From contig JAJEKV010000010.1 in assembly GCA_021234155.1 (NCBI GenBank), forward strand, positions 22,656,833 through 22,720,832: DNA of 64,000 nucleotides. Reading direction: 5' to 3'. The notes beneath the pieces are model-generated. The model did no database searches. It was given only the letters and a program-made list of their open reading frames with translations, and was not told the origin of the DNA. Shown here in pieces: positions 22,400 through 33,600 of the stretch; position 1 is the first letter of the stretch; every line of letters starts with the position of its first letter. This stretch comes from Isoetes taiwanensis (lineage: Eukaryota; Streptophyta; Lycopodiopsida; Isoetales; Isoetaceae). The position numbers were made by a program, and so were the translations under genes.

Positions 22400-25300
22400 A
22401 CTGCCCCAAAGAGACAGCGATACCTCGACACTCCACAACAAACTCACAGAAAAACTACAACTCTACTGCTGTACAAACTGACCATCACCATCTACAACAC
22501 CCAAGAAGTCCCCCCCAAATGGCAAACTTCCGCTCTACTACTCCCGGGAACACCAGAAAACTTTGAAATAGCTTGTACCTAAGTCGAGGAATCGAGAGAG
22601 GTCGCAGTCTGAATCCCCCGAAAGATCCACAACCGCCGCCCGCTTCCAAATCAGCCACACCAACCAAGCCACGCCAGATGCAAGGCTTCTTTGCCGCCGC
22701 AAGAGCGGCCAAGCACCGAGATACACATGAAGCGAAAGCTGGCGGCTAGTCAATCTCACCAAAACAGAGCCCTAACCCAATCCTAGGCAGCACACGCAAG
22801 TGAGGGCATAAAACCGCACAATGCTCCACGCATCTCACGATGAAGGCCACAACAAGGGCGAGAGGGCTCACACCCGCCTAAACCGACTCACAAGGGCATT
22901 CACCACGATACAGCCGGTGCACCACCCGCCATAGAAACACCCTAACCTTCGGGGGAAGTGAGCTCCATGTCCACGTCCCAAACCGAAAGCCATCGGGACC
23001 CTAAGCCGCAGAGACCACTTGCCTAAAGGGGGCGGTCGTCATGAATAACCGAAGACCCGGTAAGAAGACCGCACAAAGCAAGAAGACACAACATCCCGAT
23101 GAACCTTCCAAACCTCGCACCACCACATCATCCCGAGGGACTATAGGTATGTGTAGCGGAATACTCCCGCCACACTCCCCGAATAGCCCTGGTCACGCGC
23201 CCCTCGAAAAGCGAGCTCGAAAGAACTCCCACGGCTAGCTAACCGACCACCCTAATACCAATCCTCCAAGGTGAGCCGCAAAGAAGCGCCTCCAACGAAC
23301 TTTGCGTCCAGAGCATGCACATTGGCGACCAAGGGCAAGTCTTGTGGGGGTAAAGGAACCCACAAGAAAGGAGAAGAGTGGTGATAAATTGAGGCATAAT
23401 CTAGCTGGAAGAGCACACGCACATGATCCCAAGTCCGCAACACTCCCGGTGAGAAAAAGGGGATGCATGTGGGAAAGGCCGAGACCATACAACATTGCCC
23501 TGGGCAACTCCACATGCACAAAAGGCGGCTTCCCAAATGCCACACAATGGCGAAGAGATCTGCAACAACAATTTATTTATTTGGAGGAGAAGATTCTCCA
23601 TCTGCGAGAATGCTCCAAACAAACTTGGAGACCAACACCTTACTATGCAAATAAATCCGAAATGGCCATTGGCCAAGCCCCCATCCTCCCGGGGGCGGAG
23701 ACACTTCCACCAAGCCACTTTAACAACCGCCCCTTCATCATCCCCACCCCACACAAAATTTCGAACAATCTTATCTAAAACCTGTATCTTACCCTCAGGA
23801 GCTAGCATCGCAGATGTCAGATACACATGAGTGCTACAAAGTCTTGACTTGGCAATAGTGATCCTACCTGCCATGGACAACTTGCTACCCTTCCACCAAT
23901 TGAGGTGTTTCTGCAACCCCTGCAAAATCTCATCCCACACCCTCCCCATGGAAACATCCCCTCCAAAGGGAATACCCAACAGCTTAGTACACACATTACC
24001 TGGAAGCACCTTCCAAGGGAATAGAGCCAAACAAGGGGGAGGCAGAGTCAGCTGGGCCCATAATGCGGAGCACTTACCCCAATTCAGAAGAATGCCTGAG
24101 ACCAAGGAGAAAGAATCCAACAAACCCTTCACATTCTGCAAATTCCTCTCTTCTGCCACCAAGAAGAGGAAAGTGTCATCGGCAAACTGGTTAATAATCT
24201 GCTGGCTACCATCCTGCATCCGAAGCCCATCCACCACTCCCTCCTCCACTGCAGCCAAAAACAACTAAGACAGTGCCTCCGCCACAATCATAAACAAAAA
24301 TGGCGCCAAAGGCACCCCTGACGCACCCCTCTGCCTAAGGAGAAAAAGGCGGAGGGTTCACCCTGGCACACCACCGTAGCCCGTGCTGACCTATGCAGCT
24401 TCATGACTGTCTCTGTAAAGCGTGGACCACAGCCCAATGCTAACATCATGGCAGACAAGAACTCCCAACGGACACTATCGTAAGCTTTGGCAAAGTCAAC
24501 CTTAAGATAGGCAATGCCTTGCCCTGTTCTTCTGGCCCAATAAAGGCTCTCATAAGTTGCGGCAACATTAGTCAAAATGTTCCTCCCAGGGACAAACCCA
24601 GACTGCACCTTACTAATGGAAGAAGTCAACACCGGCTTCAACTTCTCTGTCAGGGCTTTCGCAATAATCTTATACACAGAGGACAACAAGGAGATAGGCC
24701 TCCAATCATTAATAGTAGAAGGCTGCTTAACCTTAGGAATCAAGGAAATGCATGCGGTATTCAAGATCCTATCCATTTGAGAAGACTGCAGCAACTCAAG
24801 GTACACCTGGTACACCGACTCACCAGCCCACTCCCAATAAGTCTGAAAGAACTCCACAGGGATGCCATCCAGCCCAGGACATTTATCCTTGGCCATGCAC
24901 ATACATGCCGCCGCTAAATCCTCTCTGGAGAGCTCCTGCTCCAAGCTCTCACGCTGGTGAGGCAGAATAGATGGCTTAACAGCCCCCAAAACAAGCTCCT
25001 GCATCTCCTGCTCATAGGGAAGAGTGCGCTGTGCGAAAAACCCTGAGAAATGGGCATGCACATACCTCTGCAAATCAGCGGGATCCTCCAAAGTCCGGCC
25101 ATCAGGCAAAGCAAGGGACGCCATAGATGCTGCATATCGCCGCTGCCTAGCTGCTCTGAAGAACACCGACGAACTTGTGTCCCCCTCCTTCAACCAGGTA
25201 AGGGCTGCCTTCACACGTGCCTCCCGCACTTTAACCTGCTCCAGAGCAACAATACGCTGCAACACTGCATTCTCCCTAATGCCATCAGAAGGCTGCGCCT

Positions 25301-26260
25301 GAATCCTCTCCAACTCCTAATAGAGACCATGCAACTCCTACCACTCCTGCTGCACACACTGCCTACCAAAGACCTTGGCAGAACGCTCCACCCTGGCCAA
25401 GGCAGTCACCATACCAGACATACCCTTCAGAGATGAAAAGGTATCAAGCCACAACTCCTGGCACTGGGCCGAGAAATCCGCATCAGCCAGAAGCCGGGTG
25501 TTCAAACGGAACACCATCCTAGAGGGCCGAGAGGCCACTGCACCCTGACTGGACAAAACCTGAGGGTAATGATCAGGAATGGAGGTAGACAGAATGTTAC
25601 TCCGGCGCAAAGAGGGCACACCATCCAGTGCGCATGGGGAAGCATAACACCGGTCATGCCTAGTATACGCCCGACCCGCACCAATCTGCCTATTACAATA
25701 GGTGAAAGACAAGTCCCTGTGGACTTCAACCAAGGCCAAATCACGCAACAAACGAGACCATCGGTCCCTCTCAAACCCACGCACAACACGGGTTCCGAGA
25801 ACCCGGGCGATCCTCTACTCGCTCTACCATATTGAAGTCCCCTAACAACAACCAAGCGACCTGCAACCCACCAAGGGCTCGCAACTTATTCCGAACTGTG
25901 GCCCATAAAGCACCCCGCTGAGAAGGCTGATTAGGGGCATAAACATTAACAATCCGCCACTCTTGCCCTCCCTCCAACCACTTAATGATTGCCCACCGAC
26001 CAAACCTGTCTGCTGCAGAGTACATCCATCCTCCAAGCAATAAGAGTACCCCCACTAGTCCGCCCAGAAGAAGAAGCAATAGAGGCAAACCGCCTACCAA
26101 CCATATTCATGAGCCTAGACATATCACCCCAGACACTTATGCTCCTCGAATGCAAACAATATCGACGGGCAAAGCTGCTGAAGTGCCAAAGAAACACGGG
26201 CCCTCTTACTACTAGAGGACCGCACCCCCCGCACATTCCAACTAAGGATCGACCATTCAT
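22400..26260 (-). pseudogene. LINE B ORF2: endonuclease and reverse transcriptase, broken
   Basis: The endonuclease part lies at about 25500-26260, with GRWAIIKWLEGG, NVYAPNQPSQRGALW, LLLGDFNMVE and, further on, IPDHYP in place of SDHxP. The reverse transcriptase begins in the 341-codon frame 25313-24288 with NDWRPISLLSSVYKIIAK, VDFAKAYDSVRW (motif A) and GRGVRQGC (motif B). It then shifts frame into 24264-23401, which carries NQFADDTFLFL (YxDD box), LNWGKCSALW and KLLGIPFGG. The C-terminal zf-RVT piece, around 22538-22762, includes VAWLVWLIWKR. Frameshifts and stops make it non-functional as it stands, though the break after RQGC is a single one. Confidence 0.9.
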
Positions 26261-27635
26261 CTCAGAGGAGAAGTGTCCAGCCCCACATGCCTATCCACCA
26301 GGCCATCTGCCCACTCCACAGAGTCATCATCTAGAGCCAGAGGATTAATCACAACAATATGACCCATAGCCGCTCTACGTGAGATTCCACTTCCAACACG
26401 TGTTGGAAGTCCCCCAGGCACCTCCATAGAGTCATGGGCCGCACTAGTCTCTACCTCTTCCACCCGGGCTGCTCCAGCCACCTCATGCTCAGCACATACC
26501 GCTACCGAGACATCCCCACCAGGATCACCAGCCCCTCCCACAGCCCTGTCCTCAGACCTAGCCACAACCAAATCATCTGACCCCTCCCCTAAGCCACCAC
26601 GTCCCCTAGCCCCGCCATCCAATGGGCGGCCAGCAGCAAGCCTGCCCCGGCCTCGTCCCACACCACCTCTCCCAACCACGCCACCTCGTCCAACTCCACT
26701 CACTGCACCACGGAGTCCTCTGTCTGTTGCCTCAGGAACAGAGGAATCCCGGGCCCCTGTATAAGCACCCGCAACCCCTACCACATCACAACCACTAGCA
26801 GGATCATCAACATGGTCAGATGGTAGCACAATAGATGGAAACATCCGCCGGATCTCAGAGCCATTCAAAAGCTTCAATCGGAAGAGAAAATGCCAGGGAC
26901 CACTACGCACTGGAAGAGAAGTGGGCACAGGCTGCAAAGAAGGCAGAGCAACACAGATCTTGAGGACCTGCACAATAGAATGAGCCAAATATACACCCAG
27001 GCCATTAGCCATAGAAACCAAGAAATCAGGCACCATCAGATCAGGAGGAAGATCCTGAATCTGGAACTAACACGGGATTTTAACCGCTGTCAAAGAACTG
27101 GTGGACATTGCCGGAGTATAATACTGATACAACACATAAGATTCACCCAAAGTATCCACCCCTCGACTAACCAATTGCCGCACGGAAGACTCAGCCTCAA
27201 ACATGATTATGAAGAAATTATTTGGTAGGAATTTCAGAGACTGATATCTGGGCAAACCAATCCACCTCAGATGTCCGGCAAGCCAAGAGCTAAACCTCCT
27301 CGTGTCCAATATGTAACCCGTGAAGTAGCCCAATACCGCAAATGAAACTAGATTCTCAATGGTCTGAACATGTCTGGTATGATCAATATCTATCCATGGA
27401 GTCTCCGAAGAGTCAGCTCAAGCAGTCAACAGAGTGATGATCCTCCACAAATTTCGTGAGCCTCTTGAACACGGGCAGTCCTACACTCCGGAGCCTTGCG
27501 CTTGATCCAATCTGAAAACCCCGGCCGAGTGATGCGAGCAACAGTGTCATTGCTCCGCCAGGCCGGGCGCACAGGAGTTGGGGCTGCCGCCCTGGCATCC
27601 TGAGAGGTATCCAGGGGCACCCCAGGAGGCAACAT
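26257..27635 (-). pseudogene. LINE B ORF1, main part
   Basis: Pieces at 27635-27426, 27333-27067 and 27036-26257 follow LINE A ORF1 in order: AWRSNDT, then the DUF4283-like LPRYQSLKFLPNNFF and QLVSRGVDTLGESYVLYQYY, then FRLKLLNGSEIRRMFPS. The tail is unusually rich in Gly and Arg (GRGGVVGRGGVGRGRGR), consistent with RNA binding. The N-terminal part is cut off by the LTR retrotransposon and continues at 39233-39626. Frameshifts are present. Confidence 0.75.
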
Positions 27636-27714
27636 CAGCTACATGCACCCTAGAAGAGGGCGCATCACCAGCAAGTGATCCCTTCCCAAGCATAGGGGAA
27701 GAGGGCATCCCAGA

Positions 27715-29249
27715 CAGACGTTCCAAAGATAGTATACGGTCCCGGGGATCGATATCTTTGTCGTTCGTCACGCCGCATACCGCCACCCAACCGGCGTGTA
27801 TGCGGCGACGTGTAGCCAGGTGAGTAGCCCTAGGGGGCAACTTGCTAGGTATGTGCATTTCTTATTAATGTGCACATGCACATTTATTAAGGTGCACACA
27901 TTTCCATGTGGGCACATTTAGGTGCACACATTTCCATGTAGGCACATTTGGCCACCTAGCCATTAAAGGCAAGTGGGCCCATTTCCAATTATCCCACATG
28001 CCTAAAGGGATAATTGGAAACCCTAAGCCCCAACCCTTGCCTATTTAAGTAGAAGAACCCTAACTTGCCCATTTTCGTTCCTAGGGTTTTAGAGCTCTGT
28101 TTTGGCTGCTCTAGGAGTCAAAACCGCCTCCCAGACTCTGTCTGAGAGAATGGCACCATTAGTTTCCCTTGATTCGAGCAGTTCAAGAGGGGATGGTCGA
28201 ACTTCAGTCGAGGAGCAACTCATGGATCGGGGATGTAGTCGATTTAATGGTCTAAACCGTTTTTCCGGTCATTGTATCAAAGAGGGTTTAGCCTATTAAA
28301 TCGCCTTTAGCAGCTATCTAGATCTCTAGATGAGTAGATACCAGACTCTAACTAAAGAACCTAACTCTATGATATAGATTAGATCTATGTTCTTTAGTTC
28401 TTCTGTGATGTATATGGATGATGTATCTCTGTGAACTCCTTGTATTGGGAAGGGGGGTAGAGACTTCAAGCTTGGTAGTAGATGCTCCTAGATTAGCCTC
28501 TCTAGCACACCATAGATTCGGCCTGTGTACAAGAACCACACCTGGTTGTGGGTGAAGGGGCCAGACTGGCTAAGAAGGAGGTTCGTGTTCTGACTCTTGA
28601 ACGATCCCTCTGGTGTGTAAGGCCTACCGGGGATCATTGTGACTAGGTCTAATGGCTTACCACTGAGTGTGGGTAAGGCATGGGCTCGACACCCGTGAAG
28701 TGGTGTTCATGACTTTCCAAAGGGTTCGGTCCGAATCACGGGCAGTGACCCTCTAGTCACCTTGAGTCAGCATGTAGATCTCTGGAGGGAGTGATCCCTA
28801 CCTGCCCCATCGGAACTGGGATGATGACCCCAGGAGTAGCCCTTTTGGCTATGCATCCCAAGGGGCTACAGTCAGGTCCCGACACTTTTCAGCCTACTCT
28901 GCAAAGTGTGCACAGGAGGGGCGGATGGAGTGGACAACCCTATGCCATGTTCTTATGCCAGCCAAATCCATTGCCATGAATTCTGTCTGCAATGAACTCT
29001 GGAGACCCAAGCCGTCAGTCATCCCTTTGAGTCTGAGCCTTGGGTAGGATTCCCTATGTGATGTGCTGATCTCCGCAGCTAGGTAGGCCCTGAGGGAGAC
29101 AGGGTAAAGGACCCCTTCATTCTTCCCACTGGAACTCTTCAAGGTTGCAGTGATACGTGGAGGGCCCTATATTAGCATGGAGCTGGTATGGGGGATGAAC
29201 TCCTGTTTGTATACGGTGAGTGCACCGTATATGAGTAGGGGACGTCACA
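27715..29249 (+). repeat. Left LTR
   Basis: This matches 37606-39232 along its whole length and ends in gggacgtcaca. Near its 5' side it carries short internal repeats of gtgcacacatttccatgt. Differences from the right LTR are clustered rather than scattered. Confidence 0.9.
28042..28049 (+). promoter_or_regulatory. TATA-like element of the left LTR
   Basis: TATTTAAG lies in an otherwise non-TA-rich stretch shared by both LTRs and is followed within 50 bases by sequence suited to a transcription start. The right LTR has the same word at 37935-37942. The assignment rests on position and sequence only. Confidence 0.4.
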
Positions 29250-29250
29250 G

Positions 29251-29262
29251 TGGTATCAGAGC
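29251..29262 (+). other. Primer-binding site (initiator tRNA-Met)
   Basis: tggtatcagagc directly after the left LTR is the standard plant initiator tRNA-Met primer site, used to start minus-strand DNA synthesis. Confidence 0.92.
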
Positions 29263-29370
29263 AATGTTCTTGGAGACCAAGGGCAAAGCACTGGCCATGC
29301 TCCCAGTAGTACTAACTTGATAGGATCCTCGAACCTCGAAAAGTGGGAAATTTTTTTCTCATTTTTGTAG

Positions 29371-29600
29371 TTTATGCTAAGCTCGTAACATTTTTGTAGT
29401 TTATGCTAAGCTAGTAACAGTTAAGTGGATTGGAATTTAATATTAGCACAGTTAGGTGAATTGGAACTTAATAAAACTAAACAGAATGAGCCAGGTAAGG
29501 TGGTCTCACAGCTAAACAGAATGAGTCAGGTAAGGTGGTCTCACAGCTCGCGCCTGCTTCAATAACTAAACTTTAGTTTTGCGAAGGTGGTCTCACAGCT
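29371..29600 (+). repeat. Short tandem and partial hairpin repeats in the leader
   Basis: The phrase tttttgtagtttatgctaag is duplicated at about 29374-29419. The phrase cagaatgagycaggtaagg is duplicated at about 29482-29535 and is followed each time by ggtctcacagct, the left arm of the 67-nt hairpin. Incomplete hairpin copies therefore precede the complete one at 29605. Confidence 0.75.
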
Positions 29601-29604
29601 GGTG

Positions 29605-29671
29605 GTCTCACAGCTCGCGCCTGGTTCAATAACTAAACTTTAGTTTTGCGACGAGGCGCAAGCTGTGAGAC
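29605..29671 (+). repeat. 67-nt hairpin repeat, copy 1
   Basis: Arms gtctcacagctcgcgcct and aggcgcaagctgtgagac pair nearly perfectly, and an inner actaaac/tttagt pairing continues the stem. Copies 2 and 3 lie at 30419 and 30633. Confidence 0.85.
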
Positions 29672-29679
29672 ATTGATCT

Positions 29680-30418
29680 AAAACAACTTGAAAAGTTATA
29701 AAATTTAAAAAAGTAGCTTGGTAATTCGAATCTTAGCCTAGGATCTAGCTAGACTAGTCTAGTTTTTCAATCTCTTTGAACCTCATCTTAAAAGGATTCC
29801 CGCGGTAGCGAGAATTGAACCTCCCACCCACAGGGTTGAACCCCTCCAAACCCCCCCTTGCCAACCACTGAGGGCGGGCATCGTTTGCGTTTGAATTATA
29901 ATTCTTAATTAGATTTAAGCTTTAATAATGTTAGATAATATTAATGGCTAAGCCTTAGATTTAGAACCAAGGCCCTTAAGCTAGATAGAGACAGCATCTC
30001 GATAGACACCAGGACTCCGATCGACATGATGCGCACAAAATGGAACCGCCGACTTTCTCGACAAAGGCGAAAACCCGCGAGGCCAAGGAGGCCAAGGAAA
30101 CAAGAAGAGGAGGGACAGAACGAGAGCGGGAGGCCAAGGCTCAAAAAGCAGCAGAGCAGAAGCTGGTCCAACATTTTGAAGACTCAACAGCCTGCGCTGT
30201 TCATGCGAAGCGAGTAACCCTCATGAGGGAAGGCATGTAATTAGCTAGTTTAATTAAGGGAGATCCCCAAAGAGATATGTTGTAAATAATCAATAATTTT
30301 GTTAATACATGATAATTTTGAGTAGTTTATGTGTCAAATCTTGCTTAATTAGGACGAGTTAGCAAGTAGTAGTTTTTATTTTAGTAAAATAGGATACTCT
30401 CAGACCAAAAAGTGTGAT
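29680..30418 (+). other. LTR element leader with a short charged open frame
   Basis: The frame at 30040-30240 (66 codons) is rich in Lys, Glu and Arg (REAKEAKETRR, AQKAAEQKLVQHFED) and could be a helical remnant of a Gag-like protein, but nothing specific is recognised. The rest is non-coding. Confidence 0.3.
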
Positions 30419-30485
30419 GTCTCACAGCTCGCGCCTTGTCAAGAAACTAAAGTTTAGTTTTTGAACGAGGCGCAACCTGTGAGAC
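30419..30485 (+). repeat. 67-nt hairpin repeat, copy 2
   Basis: gtctcacagctcgcgcct pairs with aggcgcaacctgtgagac at 16 of 18 positions. The inner tcaagaaactaaa pairs with tttagtttttga. Confidence 0.85.
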
Positions 30486-30632
30486 CTTCATACCTAGACC
30501 ATGTCCAAACTAGACCAAAACACCTCCAAATTGACCAAGTAAGGGGTCCATTCTGCCTAACTCGAGGAGACTAGCATGATTTGACCCTTAGATCACCCAA
30601 ATTGGACACGTTTAACCCAATTTACAGCCAAT

Positions 30633-30699
30633 GTCTCACAGCTCGCGCCTGGTCAAAGAACTAAACTTTAGTTTTTGAGCAGGGCGCAACCTGTGAGAC
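30633..30699 (+). repeat. 67-nt hairpin repeat, copy 3
   Basis: It has the same length and arms as copy 2. The loop side differs by a few bases while most of the pairing is retained. Confidence 0.85.
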
Positions 30700-33600
30700 C
30701 TCCAAACTTTGAACCTCCATAACTTGAGCTACAGAGCTCCAAATCGTCTGAAAATTGTTGCAATAGGACCATTAGATAGCCTAGAATCCATTTATGACCT
30801 CAAATTAGGCTAGAAATGTCAAACCCTAGCCCAAATTGACCAAAATTGCCCAAACCCTTGAATTGTTTTTCCAAACTGTAGTTTGTTTGTAGATAGAAGC
30901 CTACCCCATTAGTAGCTCGCAAGTATTGCTCTCAGCTCGAAGCTGATACCTTACTCCTAGATAGAAGTGCCCAAGAACACCCCTTTGTTATAGTCATCTA
31001 GACCTCAAAGATAGCAACCCAAGTCCAACCGGTTTTATCACCTCTGCTCATGCCAAAGGCATAAACCTTGACCTAATTCTGTGTCCTTCTAATAGAGTTT
31101 GACTTATATAGCCGCCACATTGACACTCCCTATTGCCAGGATACCTAGAAAGAAGCTAGAGTCTAGAACCGCCCAAGCGCTCCCATGTGTAGAGATTGGA
31201 CTCCCCAAACCAACTTTGTTAGGACCTTAGGGTATGCCTCAAACATCATGGAGGTTTTGCAAAACAACCCTCATTTCATGCCATACCACACGCCCCTAAT
31301 ATCCATAGACTTGTAGATTATAGATATGTCTCCATGTGCTGCCGAGCCACCTTGCTTGCTTATAGAGCCCGAAATGTTGTAGGAGAGCCCTTCAAGTAGA
31401 CCTTAGACTCTAGGAAATACTGGCGTTGCTTTTCAAGTGCACGGGGCCGAGCCACGAGAAGAGCTTGAGGCGCAACTCCTTGAAGACATCAAGGTCCCAG
31501 CCGATGTACAGATAGATAAGGAGAGAAGACCGAAAAGGCAGACCCAAGAGAGGGAAGCACAACGACAAACACCTCAACCGACAAACGAGTAGAACAGGAC
31601 ACCACCGGTCTATCATCAATCTTCATCAAATGGGAAGAATAATTGGTAACCAACGGCATCAAGAATTTTCTAGGTGTCAACCTCCTGGGCTACCACGACG
31701 AGGTCACATCGGGAAGAGGATCTCGACGCCTTCACCAACTTCGGCGCCCACGAAGTTTCAAATGGAAGAATGCAAGGCAGCAAAATACAAAAAGGGAACA
31801 CGTTAGACATCGATGCCGCGTTAGCATCACGAGCTAGGGTCAAGGCATAATCTTCCTCACGCCGAGGGAGAAATCATGGCAACACAGGAGCGTATAAAAA
31901 CTGGAGGGAAGACAACCACGACATTGCAGCCCAGCAGCTCAAGCGAATGTCATGCAATGTCAACGAAAGGAGTAACCAAGCTAGGCAACCACAAAGCACC
32001 TAGTAAGGCTGACCAAGATGAGCTTCTAGCTCCCTTGCACCAGCCAGGAGACCACGAGGGAGGAGACGATATCGGGGAACATCTCCAACTTGAAGGCCTA
32101 TATCAGCATTAGGGGCAAGATCAAGGAGGAGAATATTCTGTGCGAACAAAGAATTCGGGACCCAGAAACACCTAGAAACCAAAGGAAGGACGACCTTACT
32201 ACGTCAGCCAAGGAGTGCGAGATTCGAATGGATAGGACCCAAAGGACGGAGGAAACGACCTAGCCAGCAGATACAAATCATGCAAAGGCGACCAGAAGGA
32301 GCCATGGTAGGGACAATAGAGATGACCACACTTCCAGGCACAGGAGAGGCACCTCGGAATGAAGCAAAGCCCAAGCAACAGGAGTCGCACTCGGAAATTC
32401 AACCTGCGGAGGAATGCCAATGCCTGCCTACCGACCATGATCTCAGAGCTTCGAAGACATCCAAGAATGCCCAACTGCAACAGCTAGGTGATCCTACTCA
32501 AGCGACCAATGGCACCGCACATGGCAACCCCCGCAATGACACCTTTGCATGTAGGGGCGTTGGCGGTCACCGCGATTCCTCACGGCGAATATACACATTA
32601 AGGAGGAGCATCTTTCTCAAGGGATCACATCAACGAACACTCTTCGCATGAATCGGCGTGGCGAGCTCGGATCGACATGAAGCTCAACAATAGTAGCAAC
32701 ATCTCAAAGGAATCACGAGTCAACGAGAACAAAGAAGATGCAGAAAAAACCAAAGGATCAAATGCGATAGGAGGAGGGGAAACCCTAAAGGAGTATAAAC
32801 AATTAAGTAGATCTTAGTAGTTGTTTTGAAAAAGTCGATGAATTAAAATCCCAATGTAAATGCGTATATGTCTATTGTATATCTCGGTGCTCACAGATCT
32901 GATGGAGAAACATGAGTTTAGAGTCATGTTTTACACAGTTTTAGCGCTTAGATCAGAAGCTCCTTCACCGACTACCAAAAGAGGAAGCATAGAAGCACAA
33001 CTATAGCCCAAGATCAAAATGGAAGAGCAAGTACGAGGGAGAAACGACCGGAGGCCAAGCAAACCTTCGACTCCAAACACTTCCGGAAGTGGCCTGAAGT
33101 AGAAGACAACTCGTCCACCCAATGTCAGAATAAGAGATAATACCGGTCATGTCAAGATCATCAGCGCTGCACCAGGACATCGTCAGGGACGCAACACTAC
33201 ATCTTGTGGCAGCAGCAACACTTGACGAACTTATGACACGAGTGGCCTCAACAATAGAAGGAGGAACGCCCCGACATCAACGAGCCAACTAAGAAGACAA
33301 CATCTCGACGACCATAATTCCACCTTGTGGTAATATAGGGGAATGCGCTATGACACGTGGATTAGATGGAGATGCACTTACAAAAGGCACCGCGACGAGG
33401 AGATATGCCTTCAACAACTAGGTGATGGCTTCGTCAGGTACTCCTACCAGTAATTAGAAGAGAAGAAGCCGATCATATCTCCGACATGTGGCACGTCAAA
33501 CGCCCAAGGTAGAAGCATTCGACACCTTAACGACAAGGATAGCAACTAAAGCACCTTCGCAAAAAAGAGAGTTCAAGATAATAGCCAGGCTATTCAACGA

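Larger units (their letters stand above)
22307..27714 (-). mobile_element. LINE B, 3' part (split by the LTR element)
   Basis: This is a minus-strand L1-like LINE with a 27-nt poly(T) at 22307-22333 representing its poly(A) tail. It carries ORF2 (endonuclease, reverse transcriptase, zf-RVT) and most of ORF1 in the same order as LINE A. The rest of ORF1 and the 5' end lie beyond the nested LTR retrotransposon, at 39233 to about 39740. Without the insertion the LINE would be about 5.9 kb, close to LINE A. Its GC content is clearly higher than that of LINE A and it is a different family. No target-site duplication was identified. Confidence 0.9.
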
